This document shows positions 1 to 8,701 of a DNA stretch of 59,681 nt, piece by piece. Each line of letters opens with the position of its first letter. The stretch's first letter is position 1. The DNA lies in contig NZ_JAAWWS010000154.1 of NCBI RefSeq assembly GCF_012272825.1, positions 23,155-82,835 on the forward strand, given 5' to 3'. The position numbers and the translations under genes were made by a program. The notes beneath the pieces are model-generated. The model saw only the letters and a list, made by a program, of their open reading frames with translations. It had not been told where the DNA came from and made no database searches. Source of the DNA: Wenzhouxiangella sp. XN79A. Its GTDB lineage: Bacteria > Pseudomonadota > Gammaproteobacteria > Xanthomonadales > Wenzhouxiangellaceae.

Positions 1-35
1 GCCGGCGCTTCGGTTCGATGGGCGATTTCGTCACG

Positions 36-475
36 AGGTCCCGGGTTCGCCTTCGGCGCCCCGGGACGACGGAGCTGTGGAACAGGTCCCGGGTTCGCCT
101 TCGGCGCCCCGGGTCGACGGAGGTGTGGAGAGCGCGCTCGGCTCGTTTCTGCGTTGGGAAGGGGGGTTCCGCGCGAAGGTATTCCCGTCGTTCCGGGGCG
201 CCGAGCAGGCGAACCCGGAACCTCCCGATGCCGGCGCTTCGGTTCGATGGGCGATTCCGTCACGAGGTCCCGGGTTCGCCTTCGGCGCCCCGGAACGACG
301 GAGGTGTAGAACAGGTCCCGGGTTCGCCCTCGGCGCCCCGGGGACGACGGAGGTGTGGAACAGGTCCCGGGTTCGCTTTCGGCGCCCCGGGACGACAGAG
401 GTGTGGAACAGGTTCCGGGTTCGCCCTCGGCGCCCCGGGACGACGGAGGTGTGGAGAGCGCGCTCGGTTCGTTTC
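36..475. repeat. Family A 48-bp short-palindrome repeat cluster
   Basis: Six direct copies of a unit with core CCCGGGTTCGCC-TTCGGCG start near 40, 88, 269, 317, 366 and 414, at a period of 48-49 bp. One inverted copy lies near 185-222. The first 38 bases of the window recur at 230-267, so a block of about 229 bp has also been duplicated. Each unit can fold: GTCCCGGG pairs with CCCGGGAC around a small GCC-TTC-GGC hairpin. The region is open in several frames on both strands only because it is GC-rich and repetitive, and I see no gene in 1-613. The same family recurs at 1803-1935. Confidence 0.85.
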
Positions 476-485
476 GACGGTGCGA

Positions 486-600
486 GGGCGGGTCTCCGCG
501 CGAACCGGTCCGGCCACTTTTCGGCCGGCACAGTCGGCCTCCCACGGCCATTCCGCCCGAGTTGCCTGTGGGAGGGCGCGTGCTCGCGAACGCCGGTTCG
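486..600. repeat. Family B repeat, diverged single unit
   Basis: This stretch parallels one unit of the large array at 15306-16285: GCGCGAACCGGTC, then GGCCTCCCAC, a short linker, CCTGTGGGAGGGCGCG and TGCTCGCGAAC. The array has CTCCAACAGG/CCTGTTGGAG where this copy has CTCCCAC/GTGGGAG. The arms therefore changed together and the inverted-repeat pairing is kept. Confidence 0.6.
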
Positions 601-613
601 GACGTTCCCGGGC

Positions 614-1645
614 TCAAGCGCAGGTCAGCGCCAGCTTGCCGAGGGTCTCGCCGGATTCGATCCGCCGCTGCGCTTCGGCCGCATCGGCCAGCCGATGGGT
701 TTCGACCGGCAGCGGCGTCAGTGCGCCCTGCTCGAATTGTTCGAGCAGCCGCAGCATGTGCGCCCGCAGCATCGGGGCGTGCGACTGCAGGAAGCTGAGG
801 TTCGCGGCCATGACGCTCTTGTTCGATTTCGTCATGTCCATCGGGTTGAAGCGCGGGGTGCGCAGCCAGTCGCGGGCCAGCCGGAGCCAGTTCAATCGAC
901 CGTTGCGCGGCAGCATCGAGGCGAAGCCGTAGACGACCAGCTTGCCGGTGGGGGCGAGGTGGTCGTAGCTCTGCTTGAGCGTCTTGACCCCGTTGGCGTC
1001 GAAGATGGCGTGGTAGCCGTCCGGCGCGAGGTCTGCCGCGCGCGACCACAGGTCGTCGGTCGCCGCATCGATCACGGCCTCGGCGCCCATGCCGTTCACG
1101 TACTCGACCTTGTGGCTGCGCCCGACCACGCCGACCACGCGCACGCCGGCCCGCCGACCGAGCTGGACCAGCGCCGAGCCGACCCCGCCGGCCGCCGAGT
1201 GGACCAGCCAGGTGTCGCCCGGCTCCGGGTGGACCTGCCGATGGACCATCCAGTCGGCGGTCAGGAACACCGTCGGGATCGTTGCCGCTTCGGCCATGTC
1301 CAGTTGCCGGGGTTTGGCGAATACACCGTCGGCGCGGATCTTCAGCCGGGTGGCGTAGCCGTTGAACAGCGTCAGCCCGATGACCTCGTCGCCGACCGAC
1401 CAGCCGTCGACGTCGTCGCCGACGGCCGCGATCGTGCCGGCGACTTCGAACCCGGGGGTGATCGGATAGCCATGCAGTGTCTTTGCCGACTCGTACAGGC
1501 CCATGCGGATGATGCCGTCGGCGTAGTTGACCCCGGCGGCCTGGACGGCGATCACCACCTCGCACGGCCCGGGCACGGGATCGGGTTCTTCGATCAGCCT
1601 CAAGGCATCGAAGCCGCCGGGCTTGTCGATCAGGATGCGGTGCAT
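614..1645 (-). CDS. Zinc-independent MDR oxidoreductase (quinone reductase / VAT-1-like)
   Basis: A 343-residue medium-chain dehydrogenase/reductase, likely a soluble NADPH-dependent quinone or enone reductase. The N-terminal GroES-like domain contains GPCEVVIAVQAAGVNYAD and PGFEVAGTIAAVG. The Rossmann part shows HSAAGGVGSALVQL, the nucleotide-binding motif of the quinone oxidoreductase branch. The cysteine cluster of zinc-binding alcohol dehydrogenases is missing, which fits this branch. I start at the Met of MHRILIDKPGG because family similarity begins there; a longer frame adds 19 basic residues that look non-coding. It stands alone between two repeat-bearing intergenic regions. The substrate cannot be told from sequence. 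Confidence 0.88.
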   Translation of the reverse strand: MHRILIDKPGGFDALRLIEEPDPVPGPCEVVIAVQAAGVNYADGIIRMGLYESAKTLHGYPITPGFEVAGTIAAVGDDVDGWSVGDEVIGLTLFNGYATRLKIRADGVFAKPRQLDMAEAATIPTVFLTADWMVHRQVHPEPGDTWLVHSAAGGVGSALVQLGRRAGVRVVGVVGRSHKVEYVNGMGAEAVIDAATDDLWSRAADLAPDGYHAIFDANGVKTLKQSYDHLAPTGKLVVYGFASMLPRNGRLNWLRLARDWLRTPRFNPMDMTKSNKSVMAANLSFLQSHAPMLRAHMLRLLEQFEQGALTPLPVETHRLADAAEAQRRIESGETLGKLALTCA

Positions 1646-1802
1646 GGGCGCCTGCCTTCCGGGGTCCGACGGCATTCTGCACGATCGGCGGCGTCTGGCC
1701 AACGACCGGATGGTGTCCGCAGCGTTGCGCTTCGATACCGGTTGGTCCGGATCCTCGGTCCGGGTCGGCTATGGACGCGGCCGGCGGACTCGGCTCTGTG
1801 GT

Positions 1803-1935
1803 CCCCGCCGTCCCGGGATGACGGGTGGGGCGCGGAGATCCCGGGTTCGCCCTCGGTGCCCCGGGATGATGGCTGGGGCATGGAGGTTGCCGGTTCGCCC
1901 TCGGTGCCCCGGAACGACGGCGAAATCGTCGGTGG
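1803..1935. repeat. Family A repeat, second locus
   Basis: Two to three copies of the family A unit lie in the 330-bp gap between the oxidoreductase and metalloprotease genes: a partial one at 1803-1824 and two near 1840 and 1888, again 48 bp apart. They share CGGTTCGCCCTCGGTGCCCC with one another. The rest of the gap (1646-1802) shows no gene. Confidence 0.75.
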
Positions 1936-1975
1936 CATCACCCTTCGCCCGGCCTGGCCGGGTGTGACGCCGCGG

Positions 1976-3409
1976 CTACGGACCGGCGATCTCGAAGCCG
2001 TCGAGGAAGACGTCGTCGGACAGGATCGATTCGATGTCGAGTTCGAAGCCTTCGGCGGTGGCCGCGATGACCGCCACGCGGATGCCGACGGCGGGGTCTT
2101 CGAAGACCTCGCCGACCCGGAACATGGTGCCCTCGTTGCTGCCGAAGTTCGCCGGTGGATCGTCGGTGTCGATGGCCCAGGCCGGTTCGGGGCGTCCGGT
2201 GTCGACCTGCGAGATGATCACGGCGTTGCCGGGCAGCTGGCCGTCGTAACCGACCCGGTCGCGCACCTCCACGGTGTACCAGTCGTCGGTGCCGGGAATC
2301 GGGATTTCGACCGCGCGCAGGTTCGTGGTGCTCGGCAGCGCCATGTGATCGACGATGGCCGTGACCGCATCGCCCTCGTTGACGACCAGCACCTCGCCGG
2401 GCGCGAGCCAGCCCAGCCGGGACTTGTGGTAGGCCGTGTGGTGCTTGCCCTGGATGCCGTACGGACCGGTGTCGACCGCGTTCAGGAAGGCCGAGCTCAT
2501 CACGTCCCAGGGGCTGTCGTAGGGGTCGCCGTCGCCGTCGAAGTTGTTGGCGTGGGGCAGTCCGAAGCCATGGCCCATCTCGTGGGCGATGACCGCCGCG
2601 TTCTGGGCCCAGGGCGGGTTCCAGGTGACCCGCCAGACCTTGCTGACGCCGTCCAGCGAGGCGAACCGACCACCGCCCCAGGCGCAGCAGTCCAGCACGT
2701 CGTTGAACATCTGGTTGATGCCGGCGAAGCCGCCGGTGCCGCCGTTGGAGAAGTCGACGAACGGGTCGGCCGCCTCGCTGCAGTCGTCGAACAGCGCGCC
2801 CTTGTCGGCGTCGAATCCGCTACCCGGTGTCGGCGCGTAGAACGACTGCGGTCGGGGCAGTGTGACCCAGTCCACCGCGATGCTGCCGACGATGTCGATG
2901 GCGCCGTAGGACTGCTTGCGCCAGTAGTCGTCGAGTTCACCGAAGTTCGTACCGTACATGCCTTCGAAGTAGGCCAGGTCGTTCGGCTCGGCGGCGATGT
3001 CGGAAAACCTGCACAGGATCGAGACCCAGGGCTGCGAGCCGGTGATCCCGCCGCGGGCGGCATCGCGGCCTTCGAGCAGCGTCAGCGCGCGGGCCCGCCG
3101 GACGCCGCGTCGAGCATCGCGGGCCGTTTCGACCGGCTCGGGATCCAGGTGCACACGAACGCGTTGGCCGAACCAGTCGAGGAATCCGCCGTGCGCGGCG
3201 GCGAGCTCCCGGCTGACGGTCAGCGGAATCCGGCTGCCGTCGTCACCGGCCAGGGAGAACTGTTTCAGGGCCGGCGCGCCCGAACCGGCCAGCGGATCGC
3301 CCCAGACGATTTCAAGGTGGCCTTCGACCACGTCGAATTCCGGAGAAGGCTCGGAGGCGATCAGCGGAGCGGCCCACAGGCCGGCCAACAGAAAGAAGAG
3401 ACGGTGCAT
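1976..3409 (-). CDS. Secreted M6-like zinc metalloprotease with C-terminal FLDGFE motif
   Basis: A 477-residue exported protease. The start is placed at MHRLFFLLAGLWAAPLIA, a clear signal peptide; the longer frame adds an implausible N-terminus. The zinc motif HEMGHGFGLPH matches HExxHxxGxxH, and PWDVMS downstream fits a Met-turn, as in M6 (immune inhibitor A-type) and other metzincin-like peptidases. An N-terminal region of about 120 residues may be a propeptide. The protein ends DDVFLDGFEIAGP; related F-x-DGFE sequences occur in two giant-locus proteins in this window and may be a sorting or anchoring tag (inference). It probably acts in the periplasm, at the surface or outside the cell on unknown substrates. 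Confidence 0.87.
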   Translation of the reverse strand: MHRLFFLLAGLWAAPLIASEPSPEFDVVEGHLEIVWGDPLAGSGAPALKQFSLAGDDGSRIPLTVSRELAAAHGGFLDWFGQRVRVHLDPEPVETARDARRGVRRARALTLLEGRDAARGGITGSQPWVSILCRFSDIAAEPNDLAYFEGMYGTNFGELDDYWRKQSYGAIDIVGSIAVDWVTLPRPQSFYAPTPGSGFDADKGALFDDCSEAADPFVDFSNGGTGGFAGINQMFNDVLDCCAWGGGRFASLDGVSKVWRVTWNPPWAQNAAVIAHEMGHGFGLPHANNFDGDGDPYDSPWDVMSSAFLNAVDTGPYGIQGKHHTAYHKSRLGWLAPGEVLVVNEGDAVTAIVDHMALPSTTNLRAVEIPIPGTDDWYTVEVRDRVGYDGQLPGNAVIISQVDTGRPEPAWAIDTDDPPANFGSNEGTMFRVGEVFEDPAVGIRVAVIAATAEGFELDIESILSDDVFLDGFEIAGP

Positions 3410-3508
3410 GGCGGGAATCCTGACGAAGACGGAACGGACGCCGGTCATTGTGCCCGAGCGGCCCGATCGATGCACCCCGCAGGCCGCCGGCGCGGAATCG
3501 GGCCGGCG

Positions 3509-3712
3509 TCAGCGTCGCCGGGCCATCGCCAGTCCGACCGCCGACAGCACGATCCCGGCGACGCCGTAGAGCAGCGCCTGGTCGCTGATCGCGCCGGTCA
3601 TGACCTGGCTGTACCAACCGCCGCCGGTCCGGTCGGCCACCTGCAGCGCCATCCACAGCAGGTAGAGGCCGCCGGCCAGCAGGAGCACTCCGAGAAAGCG
3701 GTTCTTCGGCAC
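3509..3712 (-). CDS. Small two-helix membrane protein (DUF3185-like)
   Basis: A 67-residue protein with two hydrophobic helices, FLGVLLLAGGLYLLWMAL and LLYGVAGIVLSAVGLAMA, ending in basic ARRR. The pattern and size fit the DUF3185 inner-membrane family, whose function is unknown. The start is GTG at 3712: GGAGG lies 9 bases upstream, and the longer frame adds a 68-residue arginine- and proline-rich extension with no support. It is preceded by an IPTL-CTERM gene and followed by a metalloprotease gene on the same strand, with gaps of 190 and 99 bp, so co-transcription is uncertain. Confidence 0.72.
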   Translation of the reverse strand: MPKNRFLGVLLLAGGLYLLWMALQVADRTGGGWYSQVMTGAISDQALLYGVAGIVLSAVGLAMARRR

Positions 3713-3902
3713 GACGGGATCCCTCCGCGGGATGGTTCGTCGAGCATACCCGCTTCCGTCGAGCCGCGCCCGTTCCGGGGATGGGCGGTCGGGTTCGCGG
3801 TTCGAGCGGTCCGGTGGGGCGGTGCCGGGCGAACGAAACGAGCCGACCCGGCGGCTTGCCCGGGCCGGCCCGATGAGGCCGTCGGCACGAATCGAGCGCG
3901 CC

Positions 3903-5399
3903 TCAGCGCTGTGCAAGGACCCGGCGTCGGCGCGACGCGATCACACCGAGCCCGCCCATCAGGGCACCCAGCAGCGCCAGTGTCCAGTTGCTCAGGGTCG
4001 GAACCGGTGTGGCCGGCGGCAGCGGTGGGCCGACGATCGCGCCTTCGAACTCGACCGCGCCGATGTCGACCCCGTCGAAGAGCTGGCGCGGGAACCCGCT
4101 GCCCCGCTGGTCGAATGCGTCGAGGCCATTCTCGCCGGCGTCGATCACCGGGCTTCCGAGCTGCGGCAGGTGGGTCGGCGCGCAGCCCGCTGCCGGCACG
4201 ATGCCGAGACCGGACACGCCCGACGGCACCGCACAACCGTTGTCGGTCAGCGGTCCGAGCACCGGGTCGTCGAGGTACTGGTTGCCGAAACTGGTGCCGT
4301 CGATTTCATTGATGGGGTCGCCGAACAGCGAGACCTGGGCGTTGACCGTGATCGGTCCATCGACGTCGGCGAAGGCCTGCAGGTTGCCCTCCGGGCCGGT
4401 GTTGCCCGAAAGAACGGTACTGACCAGGTCGAACGTGCGCGGCAGGTTGTCTTCGAAACTGATCGCGCCCCCGGCGGCCGAGACGTTGTCGGTGACGGTG
4501 ACCGAACGCAGCGTGAGGTTGCCCTCGCGGCTCATGATTGCCGCGCCCTGGGCGGACAGGCCGGTGGTGACATTTCCGGAAAGGGTACTGTTGAGAATCT
4601 GCGTGTCGCCGCGCAGCCACAGCGCTGCTCCGTCTCCGTTCTGCCCCTGGGTCGCGTTGCCGCTGAAGGTCGAACCGTCGATGGTCGCAGGGCCGTCGAC
4701 GTACAGCGCGCCACCGTAGGCGGAGGTGTTGCTTGTCGCGTTGCTGCTGATGGTGCAGTTGCTGACGATCAGGTTGCCGGCACCGATGCTGGCAGCGCCG
4801 CCCTGGCGAAAGGCCGTGTTGCCGATCAATGCGCAGTCCTCCAGGGCGACCAGGCCATCGGTGGCCACGAAGATCGCGCCGCCTCGACTGTCGACCGCCT
4901 CGCTGTCGAGGATGCGTGAGTCGCGCAGGCCGAGCGGCCCCAGCGCGCAGATCGCACCCCCGCGCCAGGTGTCTTCGGTGCAGTTGCCGAGGCCGCCGGC
5001 GTCTTCGGCCCGGCCGTCGACCAGGACCACCCGGTCGAGATCGAGGCTGGTGCCCTGTTGGGTCACACCGAAGATGCGAGACGTGTTGTTACCGCTGATG
5101 ACGACCCCGTCGACCGGTCCGTTGACGGTCAGATCGTCGGTGATGTCGATCTGGCCCGAGGTCAGCGTGATGCTGGACACGCCGGAGAAGCTGATGGTGT
5201 CGGCTCCCGGGTTCGTATTGGCCTGGGCGATGGCTTCTCGCAGGCTGCCGGGGCCGGCATCGGCCGAGGAGCTGACGGGGAAGTCGGCCGCGATCGCGGC
5301 ACCCGACACCGCGGCCAGCGCGGCCGTCAGCGATGTGACCAGCAGCGTTCGCTGAGGCGACGGGGCCAAGCGGGCTGCGGTGCGGTTGTGAATCGTCAT
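3903..5399 (-). CDS. IPTL-CTERM surface protein with right-handed beta-helix
   Basis: A 498-residue exported protein. It has a long signal peptide (residues 1-38, ending SGAAIAA), then about 370 residues of parallel beta-helix repeats with recurring GGAI/GGA turns and S-x-x-x-x-N strands, of the polymorphic outer-membrane protein or choice-of-anchor type. Near the end, AFDQRGSGFPR and GVDIGAVEF are hallmarks of the choice-of-anchor Q module. The C-terminus, VPTLSNWTLALLGALMGGLG followed by ASRRRR, is an IPTL-CTERM tag: P-T-L motif, one transmembrane helix, basic tail. Such tags are thought to be processed by an exosortase/rhombosortase-like system, so the protein is probably surface-displayed. 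An AGGA Shine-Dalgarno lies 7 bases before the ATG. It is 96 bp downstream of the kinase gene on the same strand and may belong to that unit. Confidence 0.88.
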   Translation of the reverse strand: MTIHNRTAARLAPSPQRTLLVTSLTAALAAVSGAAIAADFPVSSSADAGPGSLREAIAQANTNPGADTISFSGVSSITLTSGQIDITDDLTVNGPVDGVVISGNNTSRIFGVTQQGTSLDLDRVVLVDGRAEDAGGLGNCTEDTWRGGAICALGPLGLRDSRILDSEAVDSRGGAIFVATDGLVALEDCALIGNTAFRQGGAASIGAGNLIVSNCTISSNATSNTSAYGGALYVDGPATIDGSTFSGNATQGQNGDGAALWLRGDTQILNSTLSGNVTTGLSAQGAAIMSREGNLTLRSVTVTDNVSAAGGAISFEDNLPRTFDLVSTVLSGNTGPEGNLQAFADVDGPITVNAQVSLFGDPINEIDGTSFGNQYLDDPVLGPLTDNGCAVPSGVSGLGIVPAAGCAPTHLPQLGSPVIDAGENGLDAFDQRGSGFPRQLFDGVDIGAVEFEGAIVGPPLPPATPVPTLSNWTLALLGALMGGLGVIASRRRRVLAQR

Positions 5400-5495
5400 G
5401 GCGTGTCCTGTTCAGTCAAGGGTCTTCTGAACATCACGGAATCGAGCCCGGGCGTCGATCAACGGGTGGGCTTCGGGGGTCGAGCGTTTCGGGGT

Positions 5496-7970
5496 TCAGG
5501 GCTCGGGGGTACGGTCGAGGTCGTCGTAGGCGGCTTCGAGGAGGGGTTCGGGGACGGTGAGTTCGGCCACGGCGGTGCGACCGGCGGTGCGGGCGCGGGT
5601 GAAGGTGGCGGGGTCGGTGGTTCGGGCGCTGCGGGCTTCGACCAGGTGTTCGAGGGCGCGCGAGAATGCCGGCAGCAGGCGGCCGGCGGTGCAGTCGGTC
5701 CCGGGTGGAGGAATGAGCCCGAGCAGGGCCTGGAGGCGCTCGGTGCGGCAGGCGACCTGCTGGTGGCTGGCCAGCTCGTCGACGGCGCGGTTGGGCAGTT
5801 CGGCCAGCAGTTGAAGCGCATCGTCGGTGCGGCCCCTCAGCAGCTGCAGTTCCACCAGTTTCAGTCCGGCCTCCTGCCAGGCCGGGTTTTCACGGCCGTT
5901 CCAGTGCTCCAGTGCGGTCAGCGCGCGGACCAGGTGGCGCTCGGCGGCTGCGGCATCGCCGGCGCGCTGGTGGGCGATGCCGAGCGCGCGGTGGCCGATG
6001 GCCACGGTGCGATTGTCGACTTCGAACAGGGTCTCGAACGCGGCCACGGCGCGCTGGTAGTAGCCCAATGCGTCGTCGACCTCGCCCCGGGCCAGCGCCA
6101 CGCCGCCGAGATTGAACAGCGTCATCGAGGTCGTGCCGTGGACCTCGCCGTAGTGGTCCAGATGCACCTCGAGCATCTGTTCGAAGCGCGCCTGGGCTTC
6201 TTCGTAGTCGCCCAGGTTGTAGGCGATGACGCCGAGCATGTTCAGCGCGCCGGCGCGCTGGGTGAGCCCGGCCGGCGTGTCGTCGGCCAGCGTCAGGATG
6301 CGTTCGGCGGCGTCGCTCGCGCCGGCGGTGTCGCCGGTGTTGACCAGCGACTCGGCGCGGCGCAGTTCGAGCCGGGCCCGGACGATGTCGTCCATCGGTC
6401 GGTCGCGTAATGCATCGAGCCGCGCGAGCGCTTCGGCATAGCGGCCGCGCAGGAGGTCGATCCGGGCCATGACGATGCCGCGTTCGGTCCAGGTGGCCGG
6501 ATCCCCGGTCGGCGGATCCGGCTCCGGGCGATCGAGCAGTGCATGGGCCTGGTCGTAGAGTCCGAGGAACATGTAACTGCGCGCAATCGCCAGTTCCAGG
6601 TAGGCCGCGATGTCGGGCTGGTCGTCGAGGTCGCGGCCGATGCGTTCGGCACCTTCATCGAGCAGCACGCGGACCGGCGTGTCGGGACCCTTGCCGACGC
6701 CGGGCGTGGCGGTGGTGAACACCGCTTCGAGAAAGGCGGTGATCTGGCGCGCTTTCTCGGCTTCGATCACCGCCAGATCGCGCTCGGCCTGGGCCTGGCG
6801 GGCGAACCACAGCGACACGCCGGAGCCGACCAGGACCGCAGACAGCGCAACGGCGATCGAAGCGCTGGCCAGTCGATAGCGACCGATCCAGCGCAGCATG
6901 GCTTCAAGCGTCCCGGTCGATCGGGCCCGGACGGGGCGGTCGTCGAGGACGGCCTGCAGGTCGGTTTCCAGGTCGCTGACCGATGCGTAGCCCGGCGCTT
7001 CGGGCGGGGCAAGGCATCGCCCGAGGATGGCATCGAGGTCGCGCCAGCGGCGGCGGCCGACGCCCGGCGGTCGCGGCAGCGGGTCGCGCTGACCGGCGAG
7101 TTTGCGCGCCGACCACTGTTCGCAGTCGTCGCCGAACGGCGACCGGCCGTCGGCCAGCAGTTCATGCAGCAACAGGCCGACCGCGAACAGGTCGGTGCGC
7201 ATGGTCGTGGCCTGGTGCAGGATCTGTTCCGGCGAGGCGTAGCGCGGGGTGTAGCTGCCGGGTGCGGTGGTCGTGCCGTCGTCGGTCTCGAGCAACCCGG
7301 CAATGCCGAAATCCAGCACCTTGAGCTGATCGTCGGGCGTGACCAGCAGGTGGGCCGGCTTCAGGTCGCGGTGCAGGATCAAGCGCCCGTGGGCATGGGC
7401 CAGCACTTCGGCCACCCGCGCGACCCACCGGACCACGGCCAGCGGGTCGAGTCGTTCGACCGCCACGTGCTGGTCGAGCGGCCGGCCGTCGATGTATTCC
7501 ATGACCAGGTAGGCGCCCAGCTGCGGGTGCTCGCCGGCGTCGAACATCCGGGCGATGGCCGGGTGGTCCATGCGGGCCAGGATCCGGCGCTCGCGCTCGA
7601 ACAGGCGGACTGCGCCCTCACCGCCGCCGGCGACGAACTTGATCGCGGCGCGAGCCTCGAAGCGGCCGTCGGCGCGTTCGGCCAGGAACACATCGCCCAT
7701 GCCGCCGGACCCGAGCCGACGCAGCAGTCGCCACGGACCGATCTCGGTACCGGCCAGCGCGGCGTGGTCCAGCGCTTCGGCGGTCGAACGGACCTGGTCG
7801 GCGAAGCGATCGAGGCCGGCCGCGCCGTCGTGGGCCAGCAGTTCCTCGACTTCGCGCCGGACTCCAGGCAGGACGTCGGGTGCCGACAGTGCGGCATCGC
7901 GTTCGGCGGGGGGCAGGTCGCAGACCGCGTCGAACAACGCCTGGACCTGCGCCCAGTCGTCGTGACTCAT
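5496..7970 (-). CDS. Transmembrane Ser/Thr protein kinase with C-terminal TPR region
   Basis: An 824-residue Hanks-type kinase. After about 75 residues, the kinase domain (roughly 79-345) shows the glycine loop LGSGGMGDV, AIKF with the ATP-binding Lys, HRD with catalytic Asp202, LDFGIA and YASPEQ. One helix (about 366-390) follows, then about 430 residues of TPR-like helical hairpins predicted outside the inner membrane. At 7350-7352 the usual Asn of HRDLKPxN is His (HRDLKPAH, residue 207), which could weaken magnesium binding. The start codon overlaps the stop of the upstream ECF sigma gene by four bases, so the two are probably translationally coupled. The sigma factor is the obvious substrate candidate. 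Confidence 0.93.
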   Translation of the reverse strand: MSHDDWAQVQALFDAVCDLPPAERDAALSAPDVLPGVRREVEELLAHDGAAGLDRFADQVRSTAEALDHAALAGTEIGPWRLLRRLGSGGMGDVFLAERADGRFEARAAIKFVAGGGEGAVRLFERERRILARMDHPAIARMFDAGEHPQLGAYLVMEYIDGRPLDQHVAVERLDPLAVVRWVARVAEVLAHAHGRLILHRDLKPAHLLVTPDDQLKVLDFGIAGLLETDDGTTTAPGSYTPRYASPEQILHQATTMRTDLFAVGLLLHELLADGRSPFGDDCEQWSARKLAGQRDPLPRPPGVGRRRWRDLDAILGRCLAPPEAPGYASVSDLETDLQAVLDDRPVRARSTGTLEAMLRWIGRYRLASASIAVALSAVLVGSGVSLWFARQAQAERDLAVIEAEKARQITAFLEAVFTTATPGVGKGPDTPVRVLLDEGAERIGRDLDDQPDIAAYLELAIARSYMFLGLYDQAHALLDRPEPDPPTGDPATWTERGIVMARIDLLRGRYAEALARLDALRDRPMDDIVRARLELRRAESLVNTGDTAGASDAAERILTLADDTPAGLTQRAGALNMLGVIAYNLGDYEEAQARFEQMLEVHLDHYGEVHGTTSMTLFNLGGVALARGEVDDALGYYQRAVAAFETLFEVDNRTVAIGHRALGIAHQRAGDAAAAERHLVRALTALEHWNGRENPAWQEAGLKLVELQLLRGRTDDALQLLAELPNRAVDELASHQQVACRTERLQALLGLIPPPGTDCTAGRLLPAFSRALEHLVEARSARTTDPATFTRARTAGRTAVAELTVPEPLLEAAYDDLDRTPEP

Positions 7971-8524
7971 GTCTCGGCCAGGGCCTTGGCCAGGAACGCC
8001 GAGGCCAGCCGGATGTCGCGGGTGACGGTGGCGGTGGAGGTGTCCAGGGCTTCGGCGATTTCCTGGCTGGTCAGGCCGCCGAACACGCGCAGCTCGACGA
8101 CCTTCTCCATCCGCGGTGAGCGTTCCCCGAGTTTCGAAAGCGCCGATTCCAGCGCGAGCAGGTCGATCGGCGCCTCGGGCCCCGGCACCCGGTCCAGCAC
8201 CGAGGCCGTGACCTGCTGCCAGTCGCCGCCGCGCCGCTGGGCGTTGCGCTCGCGCGCGTAGTCGATGAGGACGTGCCGGATGATGGTGGTCATGCTGGCC
8301 AGGAAGTGCGCGCGGTCGTTCCAGCGGCGGTCGCCGCGCTGCACGCGCAGGTAGGCCTCGTTGACCAGGGCGACGGTGTCGATGGTGCCGCCGCGCATCA
8401 TGCGCTGGAGCTCGCGCCGCGCGATGCGGTAGAGATCCTGGTGATAGCGTTCGACGCCTTCCTGACCGTCGTTGACGGTACGACCATCCGGGTCCGGATC
8501 AACGGGTCGGTCGGAACTCGACAT
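7967..8524 (-). CDS. ECF-family RNA polymerase sigma factor paired with a kinase
   Basis: A 185-residue sigma-70 family factor. Region 2 (about 27-95) contains YHQDLYRIARREL, VALVNEAYLRV and FLASMTTIIRHVLIDYARE; region 4 (about 140-181) has the helix-turn-helix LTSQEIAEALDTSTATVTRD. In region 2.2 the usual acidic DAED stretch reads DTVA (residues 49-52, Thr50), so two acidic residues are missing. Kinase-linked ECF groups such as EcfP/PknT of Vibrio parahaemolyticus have similar loss and are activated by threonine phosphorylation. The start at 8524 has GGGAG 8 bases upstream; the longer frame has no support. No anti-sigma gene is adjacent, and the 3' end overlaps the kinase gene by four bases. 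Confidence 0.92.
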   Translation of the reverse strand: MSSSDRPVDPDPDGRTVNDGQEGVERYHQDLYRIARRELQRMMRGGTIDTVALVNEAYLRVQRGDRRWNDRAHFLASMTTIIRHVLIDYARERNAQRRGGDWQQVTASVLDRVPGPEAPIDLLALESALSKLGERSPRMEKVVELRVFGGLTSQEIAEALDTSTATVTRDIRLASAFLAKALAET

Positions 8525-8701
8525 CGGGCTGGCTCCCACGCATTGGCCGGAAAAATATAGCACGCGGCCCGCCGACCGGCAGCCCGGGTCGTTGCCGGGA
8601 TCCGAACCCCGACCCCCCCCTGCGCTCGGATCACCGGAGGATGAAATCGCCGGGCGATCGGTTGATAATCGACGCTTCCCGAATCCTTCCGGAGAGCAGC
8701 C

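Noticed and set aside
77..4312. A 1411-residue plus-strand frame
   Set aside because: It runs antisense through the oxidoreductase, the metalloprotease and the small DUF3185-like gene, all with recognisable features, and starts in repeats.
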